Source: Gordonia sp. 'Campus'
GTDB taxonomy: Bacteria; Actinomycetota; Actinomycetes; Mycobacteriales; Mycobacteriaceae
Assembly: GCF_022206305.1 (NCBI RefSeq)
Contig: NZ_JAKOIW010000007.1
Coordinates: 1 to 64,000, forward strand
Length of the DNA stretch: 64,000 nucleotides
Reading direction: 5' to 3'
Shown here piece by piece: positions 34,535 through 42,983 of this stretch. A program made the position numbers and the translations under genes. Position 1 is the stretch's first letter, and each line of letters begins with the position of its first letter. Under the pieces are notes generated by a model. That model searched no databases. It saw only the letters and a program-made list of their open reading frames with translations, and was not told where the DNA came from.

Positions 34535-36124
34535 TCAGAACGGCGGAGGATCGTCGAAGGAGTCCTGACGCTCGGCGTCGTGTTCGGCCTCGCGCTGCCG
34601 CCTGTTCCGGGCACGTTCGGCCCGCCGGCGCGCCAGCTTGTCGGCGAGTCGGGTGCGGGTGCGGCTCGGGTTGTCCTCCGGGCCGATGACGCGCGGCCGG
34701 GGTGGTGCTTTCGCGGCCTGCTCGAACCGGATGCGACGCAGGTTGGGGAAGAGGTCCTCGAGCGTCTCGGCGTCGCCGTGGAGGATGATGCCCTCCGGGG
34801 TGATGTACTCCGTGTTCAGGCGGCCGTCCTCGTCGCGATACTGCACATCCACCCAGTCGCCGTGGGTCTTCAACAAATGGCCCGCGCGGCATTTGGCGTT
34901 CAGGTTCTCGCTGGATGTGGATCCGCCGCGGGAGGGGTCGCGGTGGTCATACTCCGCCACGTGGTCCAGATCGCACGCGAACGCCGACCGGGTGCAGCCG
35001 GGTTCAGTGCAGTAACCGTCGCGGACTCGGACGAAGTCGGCGCATGCCGTCGTCGGCCGGTACGGATCCGCGGGCTGGGCGCCTGGATAGACCACGGTCT
35101 CGTCGTCGATCGAAATCGACTGTGCGACGGCCTGTACCGGACGGGTTCGCGGGGGTGTCACGGGCTTGATCGTCGCGTCGTCACGCGAGGCGAGATCGCG
35201 GACGTGTTCGTCGGAGATGACGCCGTGGTCGTCGAGGAAGCCGATGCCGGGGCCCCCGGCGAGAGTCGAGGCGTCGGTCACGACGTGGATGACGACCGCG
35301 GTGCTGACCGGTGCGATCAACGAACCGGGCTCCGGGATCTCGGCTTCGCAGTCGGGGCGGTCGCACTGGCACTCGAACGCGACGCCCGTCAGGAGAGCGA
35401 ACATCGCGTCGGAGTTGCGCTGACCGCGGTTGCGGCCGTCGTGCTTGCACGCCGATTCGGCGAGCGCATTGATGGCCTTGGCGGCGATGCGGACGTTCTC
35501 CGCCGACATGACGCCGGTCAGTTCGGCGGTTCCGTCCTCGAGAGTGCGGGTCCACATCCCACGCCCGTCGAGCGCCTCCCGGCGGCGTTCGCGTACGGCG
35601 TCGGGGTCGTGCCGGAACACCAGGCGGTCCACCATGTCCCGCAGGCGGGCGCGGTCCCAGACACCGCGGCGCTTGCGAAGCGTCCGTGCGATCTCGGCAT
35701 CCAGTGCCGGTGCCACGGAATCGTCGGCGGCGATCAGGTAGGTGCGCGAGATGATCAACCGGACCTGCCAATCGGTGGTGACACCGTCCCGCAGGGTGGC
35801 GGAGACCTCGGGAAGCCGGTCACGCAGGACCAGTGCCTCCTCCATCAGTGTCTCGGCCTTGCGACGCGAGATGCCCTCCTGCCGCGCGATGCGGGCGGCG
35901 CAGTCTGCATGACCGTCCATGACGAACTTGCTGATGTCCTCACGCGCGGCGACCAGGCGGTCGTACATGACCGCGATGATCTGATACTGCGACCACGCGA
36001 GGAACGACCGGCCTCGCGTCCCGGCGGCCATACCGTCCATCAAGACGCAGAGTTCCGTCTCATCGGGATAGGCGGGATCGACCCCGGCGAGGAACTCGCC
36101 CGGTAGATCGGCCCATGACACCAC
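34535..36124 (-). CDS. DUF222 / HNH endonuclease family protein (13E12 type)
   Basis: This 529 aa protein has an N-terminal DUF222 region (TDWQVRLIISRTYLIAADD, VWDRARLRDMVDRLV) and a C-terminal HNH nuclease motif: YCTEPGCTRSAFACDLDHVAEYDH, with Cys pair, Asp-His, then SENLNAKCRAGHLLKTH. Proteins of this kind are repeated in mycobacterial and Gordonia genomes (REP13E12 family), sometimes near att sites; their role is uncertain. The frame is open upstream to 36205, but GTG 36124 has GGGGGA six bases ahead, and the residues before it are not typical of the family. The basic C-terminal tail (RTRTRLADKLARRRAERARNRR) may bind DNA. It points towards the tRNA terminator. Confidence 0.82.
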   Translation of the reverse strand: MVSWADLPGEFLAGVDPAYPDETELCVLMDGMAAGTRGRSFLAWSQYQIIAVMYDRLVAAREDISKFVMDGHADCAARIARQEGISRRKAETLMEEALVLRDRLPEVSATLRDGVTTDWQVRLIISRTYLIAADDSVAPALDAEIARTLRKRRGVWDRARLRDMVDRLVFRHDPDAVRERRREALDGRGMWTRTLEDGTAELTGVMSAENVRIAAKAINALAESACKHDGRNRGQRNSDAMFALLTGVAFECQCDRPDCEAEIPEPGSLIAPVSTAVVIHVVTDASTLAGGPGIGFLDDHGVISDEHVRDLASRDDATIKPVTPPRTRPVQAVAQSISIDDETVVYPGAQPADPYRPTTACADFVRVRDGYCTEPGCTRSAFACDLDHVAEYDHRDPSRGGSTSSENLNAKCRAGHLLKTHGDWVDVQYRDEDGRLNTEYITPEGIILHGDAETLEDLFPNLRRIRFEQAAKAPPRPRVIGPEDNPSRTRTRLADKLARRRAERARNRRQREAEHDAERQDSFDDPPPF

Positions 36125-36268
36125 GATGATTCCCCCGAACACGTGTGCGCGGACATCTCCGACGGTTGTCCGCTCACCCACCAATCTAGACCTCACCACC
36201 GACAAACCGAGATCTCGATCCCCAGGCCGGGTGTACGAGAAAGGCTATGCAGCAACAGGAATCGACTG

Positions 36269-36328
36269 CCAGACTTCATTTCGTCGACGCGACTTCGATC
36301 GAGGTCGCGTCGACGAAACGAAGTCTGG
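36269..36328. repeat. 60-bp near-perfect palindrome
   Basis: Two arms of 29 bases, beginning CCAGACTTC and ending GAAGTCTGG, are separated by two bases and match with only two mismatches. They carry internal copies of GTCGACG. The flanks lack a T tract, so it is not a simple terminator, and no target-site duplication is evident. It lies between the divergent HNH gene and the membrane protein gene, in the 5' untranslated region of the latter. Confidence 0.9.
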
Positions 36329-36387
36329 GAGTGGGGCCTTCCGCCGATCATCACTGTGTCGCCGCGAGACCGGCCATACTCATCTCC

Positions 36388-37455
36388 ATGAGAACTCGCA
36401 CGACCACGGTGGTCGTCCGCAGCGTGTACGGAACCGCCGCGGTCGAGTGGTTCCTGATCATCGCGATCGTCACGATCCTCGTCACGCGGTTGTATCTGCA
36501 CCTGACGGGATATCCGCAGATCGGCGACGGCACTCTGCACATCGCGCACGCCCTGTGGGGTGGCGCGCTGATGATGTTGGCTCTCATCAACGGGTGGCTG
36601 TTCCTGGGGGCGTCGGCGCGTGTCACCTCGATCGTGCTCGGCGGTATCGGTTTCGGGTTGTTCCTCGACGAGGTCGGAAAGTTCGTGACCCGGACCAACG
36701 ACTACTTCTACGGGCCGTCGGCGGAGATCATGTACATCCTCGTCGTGCTGGTTCTGCTCATCAGTCGGATCGTCCGAGATGTGAAGCGCCCCACGGGAGC
36801 CGAAGCGCTTGCCAACGCCGCGGTGATCGCCGCCGACGGGGTGGCGCACGGGCTGCCCGAGCGTCGCCGACGCCAGGCCGATGAGTTCCTGGAGATGGCG
36901 GGGGAGAAGGGACTCGACGCCGAGACGATCGGTCACATCCGCGCGGTGCTCGAATCGAGTGAAGGGACCCCCGATCGGCTGATGCGGCTGCGCGATCGTG
37001 CGGTGGGGCTCATCCCCCGGTTCTTCCGGAGTCCACGCTGGATCTCACTGGTGGGGTGGGGTCTGGTGCTCGCATCGGGCGTCACCGTCGTCGTCGGTGC
37101 CCTGAGCTTCTACTTCAACGAGAACCGGTACGACGAGATCGCGGTCTACATCGAACTCACCCGCGATCACAAGGCGACCTGGATCCTTCTCGTCAGCGGC
37201 ATCGTCACACTCGCGCTCTCGCTGCCCGCCATGATCGCCCGTCATCGGGAGGACGCCGGGGTGTGGCCCCTGCGTGCACTGCGGATCGCCGCACTGGTGT
37301 TCACCTTGTCCAACGCGCTCGTCGACTTCGCGCTGGAAGGGTTCGGCGCATTACTCAACCTCGGCCTGGGCCTGTTCGCGCTCAGCGTCGTGAGCTACCA
37401 CCTCTCGCAGGCGGTCACGGAGTCGAGCGGTGCCCGTGATGAACTGAGGGTGTGA
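36388..37455 (+). CDS. Polytopic membrane protein of unknown function
   Basis: The 355 aa product has about eight hydrophobic segments. Helices lie at about residues 20-40 ([19 protein letters not shown]), 50-70, 76-95 and 115-130, then a cytosolic helical region ([18 protein letters not shown]), and four C-terminal helices. I do not recognise a characterised family. The sequence [23 protein letters not shown] in the third loop is the most distinctive block and occurs in actinobacterial hypothetical membrane proteins. ATG 36388 gives [12 protein letters not shown] before the first helix; longer frames start upstream but would read through the palindrome. It overlaps the Nudix gene by four bases (GTGA). 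Confidence 0.72.
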   Translation: MRTRTTTVVVRSVYGTAAVEWFLIIAIVTILVTRLYLHLTGYPQIGDGTLHIAHALWGGALMMLALINGWLFLGASARVTSIVLGGIGFGLFLDEVGKFVTRTNDYFYGPSAEIMYILVVLVLLISRIVRDVKRPTGAEALANAAVIAADGVAHGLPERRRRQADEFLEMAGEKGLDAETIGHIRAVLESSEGTPDRLMRLRDRAVGLIPRFFRSPRWISLVGWGLVLASGVTVVVGALSFYFNENRYDEIAVYIELTRDHKATWILLVSGIVTLALSLPAMIARHREDAGVWPLRALRIAALVFTLSNALVDFALEGFGALLNLGLGLFALSVVSYHLSQAVTESSGARDELRV

Positions 37456-38054
37456 CTCACCTCGAACGGCAAGTGGCGGCCGCGCGCGTCGAACGGTTCG
37501 AGCGTCGTACCGCCGATGTGCCGGGCTCCCGCGCTGCCTCGGTGGTTCTCGCGGTCGCCGAGAAGGACGGCAGACAAGGCATCTGGCTCTCGAAGCGTCC
37601 CGCGACGATGCGTCGGCATGCGGCCCAGTTCGCGTTGCCCGGCGGCCGGCTCGATCCCGGCGAAGACCACGTCACCGCAGGACTCCGTGAGCTCGACGAG
37701 GAGCTCGGCATCCAGCTGCCGACGAGTTCGGTCCTCGGTCTGCTCGACGACTATCCGACACGATCGGGGTTCGTGATCACCCCGATCGTCTGCTGGGCCG
37801 AGGAGTACCAGGAGCCGACGCCCAACCCGGACGAGGTCGCGCTCCTGTTCTTCGTGACGTTCGAGGAACTCCTGGTGGAGCCGCGGTTCCTCTCGATCCC
37901 GCAGTCGGACCTCCCGGTCATCCAGCTACCGATCGTGGGATCGCTGGTCCACGCGCCGACAGCCGCGGTGATCTACCAGTTCGCAGAGGTGGTCCTGCGC
38001 GACCGGGCCACCCGCGTCGACGGGTTCGAGCAGCCAGTATTCGCCTGGAAGTAG
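37452..38054 (+). CDS. Nudix hydrolase, NudL/CoA-pyrophosphatase-like
   Basis: This 200 aa protein has a complete Nudix box: GGRLDPGED, seven residues, then RELDEELGI, providing the metal-binding Glu residues. The layout with an extended C-terminal helix ([17 protein letters not shown]) resembles coenzyme A pyrophosphatases and other housecleaning Nudix enzymes. Substrate assignment needs the UPF0035-type motif, of which [17 protein letters not shown] upstream of the box is a fair match. GTG 37452 overlaps the upstream stop (GTGA), so it is coupled to the membrane protein. Confidence 0.82.
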   Translation: MTHLERQVAAARVERFERRTADVPGSRAASVVLAVAEKDGRQGIWLSKRPATMRRHAAQFALPGGRLDPGEDHVTAGLRELDEELGIQLPTSSVLGLLDDYPTRSGFVITPIVCWAEEYQEPTPNPDEVALLFFVTFEELLVEPRFLSIPQSDLPVIQLPIVGSLVHAPTAAVIYQFAEVVLRDRATRVDGFEQPVFAWK

Positions 38055-38192
38055 CCAGTGCGACATAGATCACGCTACGGAAATCGGGCACCGGGAATGA
38101 AATCGGACCGTGGTCCGGTTAGCTTGGGTGATGGGTCGCGAAGGCCCACGGCCACTCGAGACCCGAACCCGAATTTCTGGAAGGACGCACTC

Positions 38193-38744
38193 ATGACTTC
38201 TGCAACCACCGTCAAGGCACCGATCCCCGCCGGCACCTGGACCATCGACGCTGTGCACTCGGCGATCAACTTCACCGTGAAGCACCTGATGGTCAGCAAG
38301 GTCCGCGGCAGCTTCGACACCTTCTCCGGCACCATCACCGTCGACGAGAACGGTGCCCCGGCTGTGCAGGCCGAGATCGACGTGACCTCGATCAACACGC
38401 GCAACGAGCAGCGTGACGGCCACATCAAGTCCGCCGACTTCTTCGACGCGGAGAAGTTCCCGACGGCGACCTTCGTCTCCACCGGCGTCCGCCAGAGCGG
38501 CGATGACTACCTCCTCGACGGCGACTTCACCCTGAAGGGCGTCACCAAGCCCGTCACGCTCGAACTCGAGTACCTGGGCACCAACCCCGGCATGGGCCAG
38601 GGCACCGTCGCCGGTTTCGAGGCGAAGATCGTCCTCAGCCGCAAGGAGTTCGGCATCGACATCGAGATGCCGCTCGAGGGTGGCGGCGTCGTCGTCGGCG
38701 ACAAGATCACCATCAACCTCGAGATCGAGGCACTCCAGGCCTGA
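38193..38744 (+). CDS. YceI-family lipocalin-like protein
   Basis: This 183 aa protein matches the YceI family, an eight-stranded beta-barrel that binds polyisoprenoids such as ubiquinone or menaquinone precursors. Typical blocks are GTWTIDAVHSAINFTVKHLM, VRGSFDTFSGTI, HIKSADFFDAEKFPTATF and FTLKGVTKPVTLELEYLG. There is no signal peptide, so it would be cytosolic, as in many actinobacterial relatives. ATG 38193 is preceded by GGAAGGA. A perfect inverted repeat (CGGACC, GT, GGTCCG) lies about 80 bases upstream at 38,104-38,117 and might be an operator. Confidence 0.88.
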   Translation: MTSATTVKAPIPAGTWTIDAVHSAINFTVKHLMVSKVRGSFDTFSGTITVDENGAPAVQAEIDVTSINTRNEQRDGHIKSADFFDAEKFPTATFVSTGVRQSGDDYLLDGDFTLKGVTKPVTLELEYLGTNPGMGQGTVAGFEAKIVLSRKEFGIDIEMPLEGGGVVVGDKITINLEIEALQA

Positions 38745-38938
38745 TCCGCACGAACCCCGGTCGGGACTCGCCCACATTCGAGTCCCACCGGTCACGGACC
38801 GGTACCGCGCTCACCCCGCAGCGGTGCCGGCCCGTTCGTCTGTGTGGGCTTCGACCGTTCCGAAAGGGTCATTGGTCACCTCATCTGCGGCGATCCCTTC
38901 GGTAGGCTGCGAAGAACGCCGCTGGGCAGGAGAGGCCG

Positions 38939-40654
38939 ATGGGACGACCGCGCCGGACCCGCCGTGGTGCGCCGTGGAACCGTCTTCGCCGGCGCACCGC
39001 GGGTTTGTTGTGGGGAAGTCCCACGGTTCCGAGCCCGCGCGGGTGGTCGCGGATAGGGCCGACGATGCGCAGCCGGATCGCGCTGCACGCCACGGTGACC
39101 GCGATGACGGCCGTGATCGCGAGCAACGCGGTGATCGGTGCCGAGACCTTCCTCCTCGTCCAACTCGCCTTCAACGGTGGGCAACTCACATTCGACGAGA
39201 CGCTGGGCGCCCCCAACTTCCCGGTTGTCGTGGGGGCCATCATCGTCGGCATTCTCACGAATCTCCTGCTCGGCCTCATCGCGGTACGGCCACAGCTGCA
39301 GTGGTTCATCAGTTGCCAGCCCGCCGACCATGCGCGACGCCGCGCGGTCCAGCGGATCCCGATCGTCCAGGTTCTCGTGACGGCGACCGCCTGGACTGCC
39401 GCCGTCCTCTTCTACGTGCTCATCGCCGAACAACTGACGACCGCGACCGTCGCCGGCGTGGCCGTGGCGTTCGCGCTTGCCGGATCGTCGAGTGCCTGTC
39501 TCACCTACCTGTTCGCCGAACGCGCCGCTCGTCCGCTTGCGGTGGTGGTGCTGGAGGACTTCCCGACGAACCACGTCATGAACGGGGTCCGGGTGCGGAT
39601 GCTCGCGGTGTGGTCGGTGAGTTCGGCGGTCCCGATGGTCGGCCTGCTCACCGTCAACGCCGGTCGGTGGGGCGGCCTGCTCCCCGATGTCCACGGCGCG
39701 GTCGACTGGACCACCGTGGTGCTCACCATCGTCGGGCTGGTCTCGGGTGCACGTGTCATCGCGCTTGTCGGACAGTCCCTCACCGATCCGCTGACCGAGA
39801 TGCGTCGTGCCGTGCATCGCGTCGACCACGGGGACTACAAGGCCCGCGTACCCGTCTACGACTCCTCGGAACTCGGTGTGCTGCAACACGGCTTCAACCG
39901 CATGGTCGAGGGGTTGGCCGAACGCGACCGCATGCGAGAGATCTTCGCGCGGCACGTCGGCGACACCGTCGCCGACCTGGCGATCTCCGATGGCGTCGGC
40001 ATGCACGGCACCAACACTCACGTCGGCGTGCTGTTCGTCGACATCGTCGGCTCGACAGGGATTGCGCAGCAACGCAGCCCGGACGACACGGCCGCTCTGC
40101 TGAATGCCTTCTTCAGCATCGTCGCCGACGTCGTCGACCAGCATTCGGGGTTCGTCAACAAGTTCGAGGGAGACGCCGCGCTGGCGGTGTTCGGTGCGCC
40201 GGTCGAGATCGACGACCCCGCCGGCGCTGCCCTCGCCGCAGCGCGGGATCTGGCCGACCGTCTCGCACACAGCCTCGACATCCGGTGGGGCATCGGTGTT
40301 TCCCACGGCGATGTGTTCGCCGGCAACATCGGTGCCGAGCGACGCTACGAGTACACCGTCATCGGCGACCCGGTGAACGAGAGTGCGCGACTGTCCGACA
40401 TGGCCAAGACCGGTCGCATTCCGGCCCTCGCGAGCGGTGCGGCCATCGAGGCCGCAGGCGACGAGACCGAGGAATGGAAACTGCTGGGCAGTCGGATCAT
40501 GCGGGGCAGATCCGAGCCGACCGACTTCTACGCGCCCATCGAGCTGGTTCAGCGACTCGGGTCGTCGACCAATCTGATCGCCGAATTGCTGCGTCCCGCG
40601 CGACGCATCGTCGGGGCCAACCCGCTCCGGATGTCGACCTTCTTCGGTGGCTGA
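38939..40654 (+). CDS. Membrane-anchored class III adenylate cyclase with HAMP domain
   Basis: This 571 aa protein resembles the mycobacterial Rv3645/Rv1318c group. About six membrane helices are followed by a HAMP linker (LTDPLTEMRRAVHRVDHGDY) and a C-terminal cyclase domain. The catalytic residues are all present: metal Asp in FVDIVGS and in FEGDAALAVFG, the substrate Lys in NKFEGD, and the transition-state Asn and Arg in GDPVNESARL. It therefore should make cAMP from ATP. ATG 38939 has AGGAGAGG just upstream; the first about 40 residues are basic and cytosolic. The HAMP module implies that a membrane or extracellular signal tunes activity. Confidence 0.88.
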   Translation: MGRPRRTRRGAPWNRLRRRTAGLLWGSPTVPSPRGWSRIGPTMRSRIALHATVTAMTAVIASNAVIGAETFLLVQLAFNGGQLTFDETLGAPNFPVVVGAIIVGILTNLLLGLIAVRPQLQWFISCQPADHARRRAVQRIPIVQVLVTATAWTAAVLFYVLIAEQLTTATVAGVAVAFALAGSSSACLTYLFAERAARPLAVVVLEDFPTNHVMNGVRVRMLAVWSVSSAVPMVGLLTVNAGRWGGLLPDVHGAVDWTTVVLTIVGLVSGARVIALVGQSLTDPLTEMRRAVHRVDHGDYKARVPVYDSSELGVLQHGFNRMVEGLAERDRMREIFARHVGDTVADLAISDGVGMHGTNTHVGVLFVDIVGSTGIAQQRSPDDTAALLNAFFSIVADVVDQHSGFVNKFEGDAALAVFGAPVEIDDPAGAALAAARDLADRLAHSLDIRWGIGVSHGDVFAGNIGAERRYEYTVIGDPVNESARLSDMAKTGRIPALASGAAIEAAGDETEEWKLLGSRIMRGRSEPTDFYAPIELVQRLGSSTNLIAELLRPARRIVGANPLRMSTFFGG

Positions 40655-40763
40655 AACTCCCGCGCCGAAGAGATGGATCGTTGACGACATACCAAGCCGT
40701 GAATAGCGTGGGCACGGTCCCGGCGTCGATGCCGGGGGAGACACAGCATCCCAGGGGGTCGCG

Positions 40764-41654
40764 ATGAGTGGTTGGACGGCAGCGGATATTCCGGATCAGA
40801 CGGGTCGCACCTTCGTGGTGACGGGCGCCAACAGCGGGCTCGGATACCAGACGGCCAAGGCGCTCGTGAAGGCCGGAGCGGACGTGGTGCTCGCGTGCCG
40901 CAACACCGCGAAGGCGGATGCGGTGGCATCAGAACTCGGCTCGCAGGCGACCGTTGCCAAACTCGACCTCGCCGACCTGGATTCGGTACGCACCTTCGCC
41001 GCGGGTCTCACCGGGGCCGACGTATTGGTCAACAACGCAGGCCTCATGGCCGTGCCGTTCCGGCGCACGACCGACGGCTTCGAGATGCAGATGGGTACCA
41101 ACCATCTCGGGCACTTCGCGCTCACTGCGCTCCTGCTGCCGAAGATCACCGAGCGAGTGGTGACCGTGTCGTCGACCGTTCACCAGATCGGTCGTATCGA
41201 CCTCGACGACCTGAACTGGGAGAAGCGGCGATACCGACGCTGGCGCGCGTACGGCGATTCCAAGATGGCCAACCTCATGTTCGGCAAGGAGCTCGCAGCG
41301 CGACTCGACGCCGCCGGGTCGTCGAAGAAATCGCTCATCGCCCACCCCGGTTATGCCGCAACCGAACTGCAGGGCCGCACCGAGAACTTCTCCGACTTGT
41401 TCGCGAAGCTCGGTAACAAACTGCCCATCGCGCAGCCTGCCGCCGACGGTGCTCTACCGCAGCTCTACGCCGCGACGATGCCGGACGTGGAGTCCGGGAC
41501 GTTCTTCGGGCCCACCCAGCTCTTCGGCATGCGCGGAGCCCCAGGGCGCAGCACGTACCGCAAGGCCGCCGACGATGTGCGGTTCCGGGGCGCGCTGTGG
41601 GACGAGTCCGAACGGCTCACCGGAGAGAAGTTCGACGTCGCGGCTGCCGGCTGA
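40764..41654 (+). CDS. Short-chain dehydrogenase/reductase
   Basis: This classical SDR of 296 aa has the cofactor motif TGANSGLGYQTAKAL, then LVNNAG, the catalytic Ser in VTVSSTVHQIG, and YGDSK with the active-site Tyr and Lys. An Arg after the second strand (LACRNTAKADAV) favours NADP(H). The C-terminal part resembles retinol-dehydrogenase-like SDRs of actinobacteria (HPGYAATELQ). ATG 40764 follows the GGGGG site at 40755-40759. It is probably cytosolic; no obvious pathway is indicated by its neighbours. Confidence 0.85.
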   Translation: MSGWTAADIPDQTGRTFVVTGANSGLGYQTAKALVKAGADVVLACRNTAKADAVASELGSQATVAKLDLADLDSVRTFAAGLTGADVLVNNAGLMAVPFRRTTDGFEMQMGTNHLGHFALTALLLPKITERVVTVSSTVHQIGRIDLDDLNWEKRRYRRWRAYGDSKMANLMFGKELAARLDAAGSSKKSLIAHPGYAATELQGRTENFSDLFAKLGNKLPIAQPAADGALPQLYAATMPDVESGTFFGPTQLFGMRGAPGRSTYRKAADDVRFRGALWDESERLTGEKFDVAAAG

Positions 41655-41678
41655 GGCGGCCGCAGACCGGTACCGGCC

Positions 41679-42197
41679 CTACTGAACGCTGAACGCGATG
41701 CTGTTCGACGCACCCGAGATGGTGTCGGTGACCCGAATCGTGAAGTCGCCCGCGCCCTTGAAGAAGTAAGACTTCACCGCGGTGCAGTCCTGGGTCTTGT
41801 ACAGCGCGGCCTCCTTCGGCACCTTCGGGCCCGACAGACGGACCTCCATGCGGCACTCGTTACCGTCGACGATGGGTCCGGCGTCGATGATCGAATTCCA
41901 GCGCACGCCGAGCCGCGAGTTCTTCGGATAGGTGCCGGGGACGATCGCCTCGGTCTTGTTCGGCGCGTACACCCACACGTTGATGGACTTGATGCCGTTG
42001 GGTGCGCCCGGGCGACCGAGTTTGCCGTAGTGCGTGACCTTGTCGCCGCCGGATGACCCGAGGGCAGCGCTCCCGGAGTCGAGACTGCCGCTCGCACTTC
42101 CGAACAAGCTGTCCAGGGGGCCGGCGTTCGCCGGTGCGGCGGGCAGCAGCAGGGCAGTGGCGGCAAGCAACGTGGCGGCGATACGGGTGCGCTTCAT
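41679..42197 (-). CDS. Small exported protein of unknown function
   Basis: This 172 aa protein has a typical signal peptide (KRTRIAATLLAATALLLPAAPANA) and a Gly/Ser-rich linker followed by a beta-rich domain, with a Cys pair (NECRMEV and TQDCTAVKS) likely forming a disulfide. The last 60 residues end in SGASNSIAFSV, reminiscent of Ig-like exported proteins of mycobacteria, but I cannot name a family. ATG 42197 is chosen because the longer frame lacks a signal peptide. It converges with the SDR gene, with 24 bases between stops. Confidence 0.68.
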   Translation of the reverse strand: MKRTRIAATLLAATALLLPAAPANAGPLDSLFGSASGSLDSGSAALGSSGGDKVTHYGKLGRPGAPNGIKSINVWVYAPNKTEAIVPGTYPKNSRLGVRWNSIIDAGPIVDGNECRMEVRLSGPKVPKEAALYKTQDCTAVKSYFFKGAGDFTIRVTDTISGASNSIAFSVQ

Positions 42198-42337
42198 CGA
42201 ACTCTCTCGGTCATCGCGGTTTATAACGAAATGATTAAAGCACGGGGAACCCCGCATGCGAAGGGTCGCCTCACCAGAGGGCGGCCGGCGAGTGAATCAT
42301 CGAACATGTATTCGATCAGCGGTGTAGGGTGGCGCTC

Positions 42338-42967
42338 ATGTCGATCGGTATCCAGGGCTCGTTGTTCGCCGACCAGTCGGCTGATCCGGCTCTCGGCGAC
42401 CTCTCGACCACGATGATGCGTCGCCCGCTCACCGACGGCGCCTGGGTCGACCTCTGCCCGGGGTGGATCAGCGGTCCGGAGGAGCTCTTCGACCGGCTGC
42501 GCCGGAACGTTCCGTGGCGCGCCGAGCGGCGTCAGATGTACGACCGGGTGGTCGATGTCCCGCGCCTGGTGTCGATCTACCAGGCCGACGACCCGTTCCC
42601 GGACGACCTGATCACCCAGGCCCGGAGTGCGCTGAGCGACCACTACCGCGACCAACTGCCTGAAGGCTTCGCGACCGCCGGCGTGAGCCTCTATCGCGAC
42701 GGCAACGACTCTGTGGCGTGGCACGGCGACCGGATCGGCCGCGCCTCGACGCACGACACGATGGTCGCCATCATCTCACTCGGCGCGCCACGACCACTGA
42801 TGCTGCGTCCCCGCGGGGGCGGGAAATCGTTGCGGTTCACGCTGTCGACGGGCGATCTGCTCGTGATGGGCGGCAGCTGCCAGCGCACCTGGGAACATGC
42901 GGTTCCCAAGGTGCGCGGCGTCGGGGCGCGCATCAGCATCCAGCTGCGTCCGCCGGGAGTGTGGTGA
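42338..42967 (+). CDS. alkB: AlkB-type 2-oxoglutarate/Fe(II)-dependent dioxygenase
   Basis: This DNA/RNA repair demethylase oxidises methyl lesions such as 1-methyladenine and 3-methylcytosine. The 209 aa product shows the double-stranded beta-helix signature: VAWHGDRIGR with the Fe-binding His and Asp, WEHAVPK with the distal His, and RISIQLRP with the Arg that binds 2-oxoglutarate. The product opens with MSIGIQGSLFAD, a common start for actinobacterial relatives. ATG 42338 is preceded by GTAGGGTGG; GTG 42329 is in frame. It overlaps nothing and converges with the choD-like gene. Confidence 0.88.
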   Translation: MSIGIQGSLFADQSADPALGDLSTTMMRRPLTDGAWVDLCPGWISGPEELFDRLRRNVPWRAERRQMYDRVVDVPRLVSIYQADDPFPDDLITQARSALSDHYRDQLPEGFATAGVSLYRDGNDSVAWHGDRIGRASTHDTMVAIISLGAPRPLMLRPRGGGKSLRFTLSTGDLLVMGGSCQRTWEHAVPKVRGVGARISIQLRPPGVW

Positions 42968-42983
42968 CCTCCCCACGAAATTT

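Noticed and set aside
34472..36106. A 544-codon plus-strand open frame over the HNH gene
   Set aside because: It is the opposite strand of a gene with a complete HNH motif; the translation is low-complexity without family match.
38680..40767. A very long open frame on the plus strand overlapping YceI, the cyclase and the SDR start
   Set aside because: It is a different frame over the cyclase gene, Arg/Pro-rich, with no domain; the cyclase frame has all the catalytic motifs.
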